A program made the position numbers and the translations under genes. The notes below the pieces were generated by a model. That model was not told the origin of the DNA. It saw only the letters and a program-made list of their open reading frames with translations, and ran no database searches. Below are positions 8,392-16,066 of a stretch of 25,884 nt of DNA, piece by piece. Numbering within the stretch: the first letter of the stretch is position 1; every line of letters begins with the position of its first letter. Origin of the DNA: an uncultured Sutterella sp. (GTDB lineage Bacteria > Pseudomonadota > Gammaproteobacteria > Burkholderiales > Burkholderiaceae_F); the NCBI GenBank assembly GCA_900542195.1, contig UQNA01000040.1:1-25884 (forward strand), read 5' to 3'.

Positions 8392-9150
8392 TTGAAATTC
8401 GACCGAACAAATCTTTTTACTTTTGAGCCCGGAGAAGCTTTTCCCGAACTTCCGTTGGGTTTCGGGCTGCCGGATGAAATCGTCTGCGTAATTCGCCGTC
8501 TGGATTGGAAAAGACTGCCAATCGCATACTCTCAAGGGATTTTTCCTTGGTATGAGGAAGGGCAGCCTGTGTTCTGGTGGATGACAGATCCTCGAATGGT
8601 TTTACAAACTAAAAACTTTAAAGTCAGCCATTCTCTCCGGAAAAGGCTCAAGAGAGCCCTTCAATTTAAATATGAAGATAAAGAAATTATTTTGAGGCTT
8701 GATTCGTGCACGAAAAAAGTTATTGAATCTTGTGCTCAGCCAAGAAAAGGTCAGGATGGGACTTGGATCACGGAAGAAATCCTGCAAAGCTATCTAGCTC
8801 TTGCCGAGCGCGATTTAGTTCATTCCGTAGAAGTACTGATCGATCAAGAACTAATGGGAGGACTTTACGGCGTTAGTCTCGGCAGAATGTTCTACGGGGA
8901 GTCTATGTTCTCTAAAGAAAGCGATCTTTCCAAAATTGCTCTTTCTCTTTTAGTGAGTATTTGTATGAAGGAAGATATTCCTTGGATTGATTGTCAGCAG
9001 GAAACCTCGCATTTAAAAAGTCTGGGAGCCTTCCCTATTCCTCTTTCAGAATTTAAGCAGCATCTCAAAGAATATTGTTCTTTTCCGCCCGTCAATTGGG
9101 ATGCTTATCGCGGTGTTCCATTAAACGATCTTTTGGAGGAGGACCTATGA
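8392..9150 (+). CDS. aat: leucyl/phenylalanyl-tRNA-protein transferase
   Basis: Aat transfers Leu or Phe from aminoacyl-tRNA to N-terminal Arg or Lys of proteins, marking them for ClpS/ClpAP (the bacterial N-degron pathway). Family signatures are clear: YSQGIFPWYEEGQPVFWW followed by DPRMVL near residues 44-66, then GGLYGVSLGRMFYGESMF at about 160, and DCQQETSHLKSLGA near 205. Its length of 252 aa is normal. The proposed start is TTG 8392, immediately after the Nudix stop codon, with GGGGAAAG upstream. No ATG or GTG lies between it and the conserved N-terminal region, so the rare start is needed. It overlaps bpt by 4 nt (ATGA). Confidence 0.93.
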   Translation: MKFDRTNLFTFEPGEAFPELPLGFGLPDEIVCVIRRLDWKRLPIAYSQGIFPWYEEGQPVFWWMTDPRMVLQTKNFKVSHSLRKRLKRALQFKYEDKEIILRLDSCTKKVIESCAQPRKGQDGTWITEEILQSYLALAERDLVHSVEVLIDQELMGGLYGVSLGRMFYGESMFSKESDLSKIALSLLVSICMKEDIPWIDCQQETSHLKSLGAFPIPLSEFKQHLKEYCSFPPVNWDAYRGVPLNDLLEEDL

Positions 9151-9953
9151 GCGATATTTCTCAAGAAAATAAAGATCTTCCTGAATGTCTTGCTCCCGAG
9201 TGGCTCGGCTCAACAGGAGAATTTTCCTGCAGCTATGACAAAAGCAGAACGGAATGCCTTCTCGTTGCTATTCCTTCTCCCGGCACGAGAATCGGAAAAC
9301 AATGCGCCACTCTTCTTTCCTCCTTCGGATTCCGAAGAAGCGGCGTAAATCTTTATCGCCCGCATTGTCCCGGCTGCGACAAATGTATATCCGTCAGGCT
9401 TAAGGTTGACGACTTTAAACCAAACCGGACATTTAATAAGTGTCTTAAGAAAAATGCAGATCTTTCTATGACGAATACAGAGCCGGTAAATACAGCTGAA
9501 TATCTTCAACTTTTACAAACTTATCTTTCAGTTCGCCACAAGAGTGACGAAGAAGAGGAAGAGACGACGAAAGACGATTTTCAGAAATATTATGTAAATA
9601 CCGTCGGAGAAACTGAGTTTTTTGAATACCGAGACAAATCAGGGAAACTCGTGATGGTTTCCATCACAGATATCTTCTCGGACGGACTCTCAGCAGTTTA
9701 TACATTTTATGATCCGGCTGAGATGAAACGATCACCCGGCACCTATGCCATTCTTCGTCAAATCGAAGAAACGAAAAAGAGAGGCCTGCCCTATTTATAC
9801 TTAGGGTTTTGGATTGATGATGTTCCTAACATGAGTTACAAAACAAAATTCCAACCCTTGGAAGTTTTTGTACAGGAACAATGGAAAGAATTTCAAGATT
9901 ACAACGATAGTTATTTAAATCAGGAAAAGGAAGAATATGAACTCCCTCTATAA
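9147..9953 (+). CDS. bpt: aspartate/glutamate leucyltransferase (Bpt)
   Basis: Bpt is an ATE1-like acyltransferase that adds Leu from Leu-tRNA to N-terminal Asp or Glu (and oxidised Cys), creating a primary N-degron. The N-terminal domain has the family's cysteine-rich stretch (HCPGCDKC, about residues 73-80) after GFRRSGVNLYRP. The C-terminal acyltransferase half has SVRHK, SAVYTFYDP, SPGTYAILRQIE and YLYLGFWI. At 268 aa it matches Bpt in size. The start is ATG 9147, chosen because it overlaps the aat stop as ATGA and has a strong GGAGGAGG ribosome site. A longer open frame back to TTG 9075 only repeats aat sequence out of frame. Next to aat, it completes both known bacterial N-degron tagging activities in one transcript. 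ClpS is not in the window. Confidence 0.92.
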   Translation: MSDISQENKDLPECLAPEWLGSTGEFSCSYDKSRTECLLVAIPSPGTRIGKQCATLLSSFGFRRSGVNLYRPHCPGCDKCISVRLKVDDFKPNRTFNKCLKKNADLSMTNTEPVNTAEYLQLLQTYLSVRHKSDEEEEETTKDDFQKYYVNTVGETEFFEYRDKSGKLVMVSITDIFSDGLSAVYTFYDPAEMKRSPGTYAILRQIEETKKRGLPYLYLGFWIDDVPNMSYKTKFQPLEVFVQEQWKEFQDYNDSYLNQEKEEYELPL

Positions 9954-11037
9954 ACTGGCGAAGACAGCCCTTTTCAGATTTACTCCTGAACAAGCGCACC
10001 ACATTATTATGTCCAATCTGGACTGGATTACACAGCTTGGAGTTCACAAGCTCGTAACTCGTCCGGTTCCGGAAGACCCTATTAACGTCATGGGATTAAG
10101 ATTTCCTAACTGTGTTGGACTTGCCGCCGGTATGGATAAAGACGGAGAACATGTGACAGCTTTCGGAGCCTTGGGGTTCGGAAGCGTTGAGATTGGTACC
10201 GTAACACCGAAAGGACAACCCGGTAATCCGAAACCAAGATGCTTCCGCCTTGTCGAGGACGATGCCATTCTTAACAGAATGGGGTTTAATAACGTCGGCG
10301 CTATCCAGGTTGCAAAGAACCTGCAGAGCGCCCGCGCTTTCCGTAACCGCGGCGGAATTTTAGGTGTCAATATCGGTAAAAACAAAGTAACTCCTAACGA
10401 CTTAGCTATTGACGATTACATGAAATGTATGGATCGCCTATATATGTCCGGAGATTACATCGCTATCAATATTTCCTCTCCGAATACTCCGAATTTGCGA
10501 GATTTGCAGGCCGAGGAAGAACTGAATAAGCTTTTAGCCGCGATTGCCTCTAAGAGAAAAGAACTCCAGGCCGCTAATAAAGATCATTACATCCCTATCG
10601 CTGTAAAACTTGCTCCGGATCTTTCTGATGATGGGATTAGGAAAGCTTTAGACGTGATTGTAGAGAACGGAATGGACGGCGTTATCTGCACCAACACCAC
10701 TATTTCCAGAGAAGCTATCCTTGGTCATCCGCTGGAAAAAGAACCGGGTGGTTTGTCCGGTCGTCCTCTGATGGAAAGATCTACAGAAGTAACGCGTCTG
10801 GCATCCGAGCATCTCAAAGGTGCTCTTCCGATTATTGCCAGCGGCGGCGTAATGAGCGCCTCGGATGCCGTTGAAAAAATGGAAGCGGGAGCTTCAATCG
10901 TCCAGCTCTACACCGGATTCATTTTTGAAGGTCCGGAGTTAGTGGCCGATTGCGTTCAGGCAATTGCTCAATGGAGAGCTAACCATCAAACATCATGCCC
11001 AGTATCCGAACCTTCATCGCCATCCCCTGCCCCATAG
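9937..11037 (+). CDS. pyrD: dihydroorotate dehydrogenase (quinone), class 2
   Basis: This FMN enzyme oxidises dihydroorotate to orotate in pyrimidine synthesis and passes electrons to membrane quinone. Class 2 is indicated by the N-terminal amphipathic helical extension (about residues 1-40) before the barrel and by the catalytic serine (S181) in NISSPNTPNLRDL. Other expected segments are GLAAGMDKDGE (61-71), EIGTVTPKGQPGNPKPR (85-101), LNRMGFNN (112-119), GVNIGKNK (143-150) and the FMN-phosphate loop IIASGGV. The ribosome site AGGAAAAGGAAG lies within bpt. The gene overlaps bpt by 17 nt and thpR by 43 nt. The last 15-20 residues, after QWRA, are low-complexity and probably exist only because of the overlap. 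aat-bpt-pyrD is a recurrent proteobacterial order. Confidence 0.96.
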   Translation: MNSLYKLAKTALFRFTPEQAHHIIMSNLDWITQLGVHKLVTRPVPEDPINVMGLRFPNCVGLAAGMDKDGEHVTAFGALGFGSVEIGTVTPKGQPGNPKPRCFRLVEDDAILNRMGFNNVGAIQVAKNLQSARAFRNRGGILGVNIGKNKVTPNDLAIDDYMKCMDRLYMSGDYIAINISSPNTPNLRDLQAEEELNKLLAAIASKRKELQAANKDHYIPIAVKLAPDLSDDGIRKALDVIVENGMDGVICTNTTISREAILGHPLEKEPGGLSGRPLMERSTEVTRLASEHLKGALPIIASGGVMSASDAVEKMEAGASIVQLYTGFIFEGPELVADCVQAIAQWRANHQTSCPVSEPSSPSPAP

Positions 11038-11498
11038 AGGTCCAGGAAAGGCTGGCTAAATTCGGAGAGAAGATTGCCGAAGTAAATCCTAAGGCTCGTC
11101 TGATTTCGCCGTTTAACTACCATATTACTTTGGCGTATATCGGTGAAACAGACACCTCTAGGGTCAATGAAATTAAAGATCTTCTTTCTTTTAAGTGGAA
11201 AGCTGAGAGTTTCTGGGAAATTAACCGGCTTGGTGCATTCTCGACACACAAGATCGTTTATGCCGCCGGTCCTTTCTCTCCTTTTATTGAAGCCTTGGGT
11301 GAAAAAGTTAGAAGACTTCTTCGTCAAAACGGTTTTTCATTTGATGACAAACCTCTTCGGCCTCATATTTCTTTGGCTAGAAAAGCGACCGTTCCTCCGG
11401 AAATCAGCTTTGAGCCTATTTACATGGCAATAGAAAAACCGGAACTTTTTCAGTCCGGCATCAAAATTAATAATAAACTGACTTACATTAAACTTTAA
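10995..11498 (+). CDS. thpR: RNA 2',3'-cyclic phosphodiesterase (LigT/ThpR, 2H phosphoesterase)
   Basis: This small cytoplasmic 2H phosphoesterase opens 2',3'-cyclic phosphate RNA ends; older names reflect RNA ligation of tRNA halves. The two catalytic HXT/S motifs are present, H43-I-T45 in YHITLAYIG and H124-I-S126 in RPHISLARK. The family's N-terminal RTFIAIPCP is at residues 5-13. Its length of 167 aa is slightly short but complete. The ATG at 10995 lies inside the end of pyrD in another frame, so translation is probably coupled. It ends 13 nt before the next gene. Its link to its neighbours is not obvious. Confidence 0.9.
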   Translation: MPSIRTFIAIPCPIEVQERLAKFGEKIAEVNPKARLISPFNYHITLAYIGETDTSRVNEIKDLLSFKWKAESFWEINRLGAFSTHKIVYAAGPFSPFIEALGEKVRRLLRQNGFSFDDKPLRPHISLARKATVPPEISFEPIYMAIEKPELFQSGIKINNKLTYIKL

Positions 11499-11511
11499 TC
11501 CGGAAAAAGTC

Positions 11512-13506
11512 ATGGATATCGTAACCCGCCCTGGATTTTGGAATATTCCCGTATGGGCCATTATCGCCATTTATGTTCTTGGTCTGACCGCCTGCGTCAT
11601 TTGCGGGTTGGGCATCTATAAGTCTTATCTTCTATGGAAGGCAGGCAAGCCGTTTGCAGTAGATCCTGAAACTAAGAGACGCTGGGGTTTTATTAAAACC
11701 GAAGCTCTGAGACAAAAGAGAATTACACGCAAACCTCTCGGAAGCTGGCTTCATTTCTGGATTTTCTGGGGCTTTGTCTTTTTATTCTTCGGCACCGTCA
11801 TTGCAGTTTTAGACTGGGATATCGGGAAATTAATATTCGGTCAGCAATTCCTAGCCGGTGGAACTTACTATTTCTACAAGTTTGTTCTTGATATTGCCGG
11901 TGTAGTCTGCCTAATCGGTCTCGGAATGGCCTTCTACCGCCGTTTTATTAAAGGCGGCAAACAATTTGAAAAGTCAGGCCGTTTTCTGATGATCTTAGGA
12001 TCTTTGGCACTTATTATCATCACTGGATACATTGTAGAGGCACTCCGTTTGGCTGCTGAAAAACCCGAATATGCGGTCTATTCTCCTGTCGGGAACTTCC
12101 TTGCTACCGTCTTTTATTCCGGCATGAGCCAAGAACAGCTGCATTCGCAGCATTTCATTCTTTGGTTCTTCCACGGCATTATCGCTTTAATCTTTGTTGC
12201 CTTGATTCCCAGCACCTACTTTGCTCATATGTATAAGTCTCCGACGAGTATTTATTGGCAAAAAACAAAACCGAGAGGCAATATTCCAAGAATTGCAGAA
12301 ATCGAAGAACAGGAAAGCTTCGGAATTTCCAAATTCAATCAATTTAATTGGCTCTTCCGCTTAAATTTTGATGCCTGTACCGAATGCGGACGCTGCACAG
12401 CGGTTTGTCCTGTCAACCGTGCCGGCGGACCTTTGGATCCCCGCGAAATAATACTTTCGCTTAAAAAGACAATGCACGGGGATTACAAGACAATCGATGA
12501 ACCACTTATTGGAAACGCCGTTTCTAAGGATGCTTTATTGGCCTGTACAACTTGCGGGGCATGTGTTGAACAATGTCCTTCAAGGATTGAAATCGGCGGT
12601 GCAATTATGCAGATGAGACGTTCCATTGCAATGGAAGAAGGTCATTTTGCACCGGGCGTTGCCAAGACTCTTCAGAATATTTCCAGCGTCGGCAATCCCT
12701 GGGGACTGGATCCGGATGAAAGATTCAAATGGGCTGAAGGCCTTGACGTTCCCTTTGCTAAGGAAGGAGAACACTATGACCTGCTCTATTGGGTTGGTTG
12801 TTCCGCTTCTTATGACAAACGCAATCAGAAGATTGCCAAAGCCATGATCAAGATTCTGAAAGCATCCGGTTTAAGTTTTGCCGTCATGCAAGAAGAATCC
12901 TGCAACGCTGAGTTAGCTAGAAGGGTCGGCGAAGAGTATCTGTTTGAATGTCAGACTTTGATGAACATAGAAAATCTAAGAAAGTACACATTCAGCAGAA
13001 TTGTTGCGCACTGCCCTCACTGCTTCAACACCTTGAAGAACGACTTCCCGGATTATGAAGGCGGGAAATTCAATGTTATCTCTCATGTAAGATTTATTGC
13101 AGAACAGCTTGATGCTGGCCGTCTGCCTTTAGTTAACGACGGAACGGAAGAAACATTCGCTATTCATGACGCCTGCTATTTGGCCCGCTACAACCAAATT
13201 ATTAACGCGCCTAGATTCATTATCGATAAGATTAAGAATCTTGATTACGTTAATCCGAAGGAATGGGGCTGCAATACTACATGCTGCGGTGCCGGCGGCG
13301 GTCAGTTCTGGAGCGAAAACGATAAGGGCGAAAGACTTAACGTCATTAGACTCAAAGCCATTGTGAACGATACGGGAGCGAAAAATATCGCTACTTCATG
13401 TCCTTTCTGTCTATCCATGTTTGATTCCGCAAAATCTCAAGATACTTCACTATCTGAAATTCAATTGTCAGATATTGCAGAAATAGTTGCAAAACATATA
13501 AAATAA
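11512..13506 (+). CDS. membrane-bound (Fe-S)-binding oxidoreductase: NarI-like cytochrome b fused to HdrD/GlpC-like module
   Basis: This is probably a quinone-linked membrane electron-transfer protein. The first 240 residues hold five hydrophobic segments resembling the NarI-type cytochrome b domain, with histidines placed in them (for example WLHFWIFW and HSQHFILWFFHG) that could bind heme. Two 4Fe-4S motifs follow on the cytoplasmic side: C289/C292/C295/C299 (CTECGRCTAVCP) and C345/C348/C351/C355 (CTTCGACVEQCP). The C-terminal half has the two cysteine-rich CCG-type domains of HdrB/HdrD/GlpC (HCPHCFNTLKNDF, TTCCGAGGG, SCPFCLS). The same NarI-HdrD architecture occurs in membrane proteins proposed to move electrons between electron-transferring flavoprotein and quinone. 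No etfAB genes are nearby, so the donor is unknown. The ribosome site GGAAAAAG precedes ATG 11512. It is the last gene of the run, ahead of a strong terminator. Confidence 0.88.
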   Translation: MDIVTRPGFWNIPVWAIIAIYVLGLTACVICGLGIYKSYLLWKAGKPFAVDPETKRRWGFIKTEALRQKRITRKPLGSWLHFWIFWGFVFLFFGTVIAVLDWDIGKLIFGQQFLAGGTYYFYKFVLDIAGVVCLIGLGMAFYRRFIKGGKQFEKSGRFLMILGSLALIIITGYIVEALRLAAEKPEYAVYSPVGNFLATVFYSGMSQEQLHSQHFILWFFHGIIALIFVALIPSTYFAHMYKSPTSIYWQKTKPRGNIPRIAEIEEQESFGISKFNQFNWLFRLNFDACTECGRCTAVCPVNRAGGPLDPREIILSLKKTMHGDYKTIDEPLIGNAVSKDALLACTTCGACVEQCPSRIEIGGAIMQMRRSIAMEEGHFAPGVAKTLQNISSVGNPWGLDPDERFKWAEGLDVPFAKEGEHYDLLYWVGCSASYDKRNQKIAKAMIKILKASGLSFAVMQEESCNAELARRVGEEYLFECQTLMNIENLRKYTFSRIVAHCPHCFNTLKNDFPDYEGGKFNVISHVRFIAEQLDAGRLPLVNDGTEETFAIHDACYLARYNQIINAPRFIIDKIKNLDYVNPKEWGCNTTCCGAGGGQFWSENDKGERLNVIRLKAIVNDTGAKNIATSCPFCLSMFDSAKSQDTSLSEIQLSDIAEIVAKHIK

Positions 13507-13512
13507 TTCCAC

Positions 13513-13537
13513 GGCCGTGCTCGGACACGGCCTTTTT
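13513..13537 (+). terminator. intrinsic terminator of the pyrD-region transcript
   Basis: A perfect 7-bp GC-rich stem, GGCCGTG (13513-13519) with CACGGCC (13526-13532), is followed by TTTTT. It starts 7 nt after the oxidoreductase stop and ends only 20 nt before the IclR start codon. Confidence 0.9.
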
Positions 13538-13556
13538 ACGGAAGACAGTAATCAAT

Positions 13557-14360
13557 ATGGAAAACAACTCCAGCAAAGCGAATATTCAGGTATTAGACCG
13601 AGCAAGCTGCATTCTGCGTGTTTTAACTCAACACTCAGAGCCGGTAAATCTAAAAGTTATCGCTGAGGAAACGAATCTTCATATCTCGACCTGTCACCGT
13701 ATCATCACCGACTTAGTGAAGTTGCGTTTCGTTGAAAAGGGCCTCACCTCCGGAACGTACCGTCTCGGCTTGCGTCTTCTTCAGCTCGGCAATCTGGTCA
13801 GAGAAAGAATGTCCGTTCGTGAAAAAGCCAGAAACTCTATGGTCAAACTTCACAATTTGACTAAACAGACGGTTAATCTTTCTATTCGTCAAGGCGACTC
13901 TATCGTCTACATTGACAGAATCATGCGTGAAAGACCGGGAATTCAAGTAGTCAGAACCATTGGAGCTACAGCTCCATTACATACAACGAGTTCCGGCAAG
14001 CTCTTTTTGGCGGAAGACGGATTTGAGAAAATCCGCGGCTACGCTCTTAGAACTAATCTGGAAAAGAACACACCCAAATCAATTGGGGACATTGATACGC
14101 TCCTAGCTGAAGTATCTCGAGTAAAAGCTCTGGGTTTTGCTCACGATGTTGAAGAGCTAGAGACCGGCGTTCACTGTATTGCCGCCGGTATTCGAGATGA
14201 CTCCGGAAAGCTCGTCGCCTGCCTTTCTATCTCTTCGCCGGTAAGTCAAATGCAGGACGTCTGGATTAGCGAACTGAAACATTGTGCAGACGATATTTCC
14301 GAACACCTTGGGTTTGTGGCAACACCCGGTGAATTGTACGTTCGCCCTGATTTCAAGTAA
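13557..14360 (+). CDS. IclR-family transcriptional regulator
   Basis: This is a DNA-binding regulator with the two-domain IclR layout. The winged helix-turn-helix lies at about residues 12-75 (LDRASCILRVLTQ, LKVIAEETNLHISTCHRIITDLVKLRFVEKG, TYRLGLRLLQLG). A C-terminal effector-binding domain follows (ATAPLHTTSSGKLFLAE, GFAHDVEELETGVHCIAAGI, LSISSPVSQM). Its length of 267 aa is typical. The start is supported by GGAAGA 12 nt upstream. The gene begins 20 nt after a strong terminator, so its promoter must lie inside the end of the previous gene or its message must pass through that hairpin. TTGCAG (13475-13480) with TAAAAT (13499-13504), spacing 18, is a candidate. The target is unknown; the next gene, 120 nt downstream on the same strand, is a possible one. 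Confidence 0.92.
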   Translation: MENNSSKANIQVLDRASCILRVLTQHSEPVNLKVIAEETNLHISTCHRIITDLVKLRFVEKGLTSGTYRLGLRLLQLGNLVRERMSVREKARNSMVKLHNLTKQTVNLSIRQGDSIVYIDRIMRERPGIQVVRTIGATAPLHTTSSGKLFLAEDGFEKIRGYALRTNLEKNTPKSIGDIDTLLAEVSRVKALGFAHDVEELETGVHCIAAGIRDDSGKLVACLSISSPVSQMQDVWISELKHCADDISEHLGFVATPGELYVRPDFK

Positions 14361-14480
14361 TACGGAACCGATATTTGTAATTTTCTCCTCTTAATAGAGG
14401 CGAGCCCATATCGAACAAAACATTCGGGTAACTACCAACTCCTTCTTATAATTCATTCACCAATTATTAAGGAGGACGTT

Positions 14481-15269
14481 ATGTCAATTTCTCGTAGAAC
14501 TATCCTTTCAGGCATTGCCGCCAGTGGTTTATTAGCACCGGTAGTTGCCTCTGCCGCCGGTGCAGATCCTGCTCCGGCCCAAGCCCCTGCAGCCGCACAG
14601 AAAGATAAGAAGATTCTTTTTGTTTTGACTAGCTGCAATAAAATTCCTGAAACCGGCAATCCTACAGGTTATTTTTATTCCGAAGTCAGCCATCCCTGGA
14701 AAGTTTTAACGGATGCCGGATATGAAATTGATTTTGTCACTCCAAAGGGCGGCGAACCAACAGCAGAAGGTTTTGATCCGAAGGATCCCGTCAATATGGA
14801 ATTTAAGAATAATGCACAGTATCAAGCCAAATTAGCCAATACGCTTAAACCAGCCGACGTTGTTCCTTCCGATTACTGCGGCATGTATTACGCGGGCGGC
14901 CACGGTGCCATGTGGGATTTACCGAATAATCCTGAACTGCAAAATATTTGCGGGACCATTTACACCAATGGAGGCGTCATTGGTGCTGTGTGCCATGGCC
15001 CAGCCGGTTTAGTTAACGTGAAACTTCCTAACGGCCAGTATTTGGTCTCCGGCAAGAACGTAAATTGCTTCACAAATTCTGAAGAAGATGCAGTGGGCAT
15101 GAGCAATGTTGTCCCATTTGCTCTTGAAACCGCCATTCGCGACAGAGGCGGTATTTTCCAGAGATCCGATAACTTCCAATCTCACGTTGTCACAAATGAT
15201 CGGTTGGTAACAGGCCAGAATCCTGCTTCTGCAGCCTGCGTAGGCTACGGAATGTTGTCCTGTATGTAA
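14481..15269 (+). CDS. Tat-exported DJ-1/PfpI-superfamily protein, Hsp31-like
   Basis: This is a class I glutamine-amidotransferase-like fold related to Hsp31/DJ-1 (holding chaperone, glutathione-independent glyoxalase or deglycase in characterised members). The nucleophile elbow is C171-H172 in GAVCHGPAGL, and the upstream glutamate E68 (YFYSEVSHPW) matches the third catalytic position of yeast Hsp31-type proteins. GGHGAMWDL is the oxyanion region. The unusual part is the N-terminus: SRRTIL, then a hydrophobic stretch ending ASAAGA at about residue 28, is a Tat-type signal (twin arginine, small residues before the cleavage site). An Ala/Pro-rich linker to residue 38 follows. Export to the periplasm is therefore predicted, whereas most relatives are cytosolic. 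A strong AAGGAGG ribosome site and a TATAAT at 14447-14452 precede it. Specific activity cannot be read from sequence. Confidence 0.88.
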   Translation: MSISRRTILSGIAASGLLAPVVASAAGADPAPAQAPAAAQKDKKILFVLTSCNKIPETGNPTGYFYSEVSHPWKVLTDAGYEIDFVTPKGGEPTAEGFDPKDPVNMEFKNNAQYQAKLANTLKPADVVPSDYCGMYYAGGHGAMWDLPNNPELQNICGTIYTNGGVIGAVCHGPAGLVNVKLPNGQYLVSGKNVNCFTNSEEDAVGMSNVVPFALETAIRDRGGIFQRSDNFQSHVVTNDRLVTGQNPASAACVGYGMLSCM

Positions 15270-15284
15270 TTGAGTTTATTGAAG

Positions 15285-15311
15285 CTTGGACTACTCCGCA
15301 TCCAAGTTTTT
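15285..15311 (+). terminator. intrinsic terminator after the Hsp31-like gene
   Basis: The stem CTTGGA (15285-15290) with TCCAAG (15301-15306) has a 10-base loop and is followed by TTTTTAAT. It begins 15 nt after the stop codon. Confidence 0.7.
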
Positions 15312-15317
15312 AATGAT

Positions 15318-15358
15318 AAGCGCCTCATTGTAAGGTTTGTTGTGTGGGGCGCTTTTTT
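15318..15358 (+). terminator. second hairpin with T run after the Hsp31-like gene
   Basis: AAGCGCC (15318-15324) pairs with GGCGCTT (15348-15354) across a 23-base loop, and TTTTTT (15353-15358) follows. The large loop makes it weaker than the first hairpin. Together they form a tandem terminator. Confidence 0.55.
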
Positions 15359-15438
15359 CGAGCTATTGAAAAAGAATTCGGTTGGAACTCAGAAGCTAGA
15401 TTGAGTTCAGAAGTAATGGTCTTGGAACTCTCCTACCC

Positions 15439-15681
15439 TTATTTTTTTCTACTCAAGTTCTGGTTAGAAGTTCTTGCAGTATTACACTTCTTAAATTTCT
15501 TCTGAAGCCATGCAATATATACCGACGAAGTCCTTTGTCTAGGCACCGGGTAGAATATTTCTTTTAACAGTCCATGCTTATCTATTCCTTCGTAAGGATC
15601 CGGTACAACAGCTCGAGTCAATGCGGTATTTGGAAAACTATACGATTTTGTCGTTGGTATACCGGATAATCTTTCCAGGAT
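15439..15681 (-). pseudogene. unrecognised coding remnant downstream of the antitoxin gene
   Basis: On the minus strand an 81-codon frame (including the stop) is open from 15681 to 15439, but it has no ATG or GTG at its head; only a TTG at 15621 could start it. The translation looks more like real protein than chance (segments ALTRAVVPDPYEGIDKHG and SSVYIAWLQKKF). The latter faintly resembles the C-terminal strand and helix of LysR-type regulators. It does not resemble YafQ/RelE toxins. I cannot assign it; a decayed gene tail is my best reading. Confidence 0.3.
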
Positions 15682-15701
15682 TCATTGTGTCGTGAAGCTG
15701 G

Positions 15702-15953
15702 TCACTCTTCTATTAACTCGTGAACTTGAATATTTCTACCTGCATTCATATCTTTGAGTGCTCTTTTTAAGTGACGAATGTTACTTTCTGAATAAAATGG
15801 ATCGGCCGTTGGACGGAATGGCAAGCCGTTATCTCGCACCATTTGATGGAGAAATAATCGCACGGCGCCAGTTAAATCAAGACCCATACTTTCTGCAATT
15901 TTTCGGGCTTTATATTCCAGATTATCGTCAATTCTTATTTTAAGGTGTGCCAT
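15702..15953 (-). CDS. RelB/DinJ-family antitoxin, apparently without its toxin
   Basis: This 83-aa protein has the N-terminal ribbon-helix-helix of RelB/DinJ antitoxins (HLKIRIDDNLEYKARKIAE, then LTGAVRLFLHQMVRDNGLPF, residues 3-46), followed by a charged C-terminal helix (IRHLKRALKDMNAGR) of the sort that wraps the toxin. GGGAAGA lies 5 nt before the ATG. In such modules a YafQ/RelE-type toxin normally starts within a few bases. Here the next ATG (15685) runs for only 15 codons, and the remaining frame (15439-15681) does not look like a toxin. It is therefore either a solitary antitoxin or the survivor of a decayed module. Confidence 0.85.
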   Translation of the reverse strand: MAHLKIRIDDNLEYKARKIAESMGLDLTGAVRLFLHQMVRDNGLPFRPTADPFYSESNIRHLKRALKDMNAGRNIQVHELIEE

Positions 15954-15994
15954 GCTGTCTTCCCGGTCTCTCTAGCCGTTGAATTAAGTTTCGA

Positions 15995-16024
15995 AATCTA
16001 TTATTTATTCTGTAATTATAGATT
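15995..16024 (-). promoter_or_regulatory. inverted repeat over a TATAAT upstream of the antitoxin gene
   Basis: AATCTAT (15995-16001) and ATAGATT (16018-16024) form a 7-bp inverted repeat with a 16-nt spacer. The right arm overlaps a minus-strand TATAAT (plus 16015-16020) about 60 nt upstream of the antitoxin start. RelB-type antitoxins commonly repress their own promoter through such palindromes, so this is a plausible operator. No matching -35 was found. Confidence 0.35.
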
Positions 16025-16066
16025 CCTCCTCCTTTGGGTAATTTCTTCCGATTTTTTATTATGCCT

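Noticed and set aside
9075..9146. An upstream TTG start that would lengthen Bpt by 24 residues
   Set aside because: The extension is aat sequence out of frame. ATG 9147 has a strong GGAGGAGG site and the ATGA overlap.
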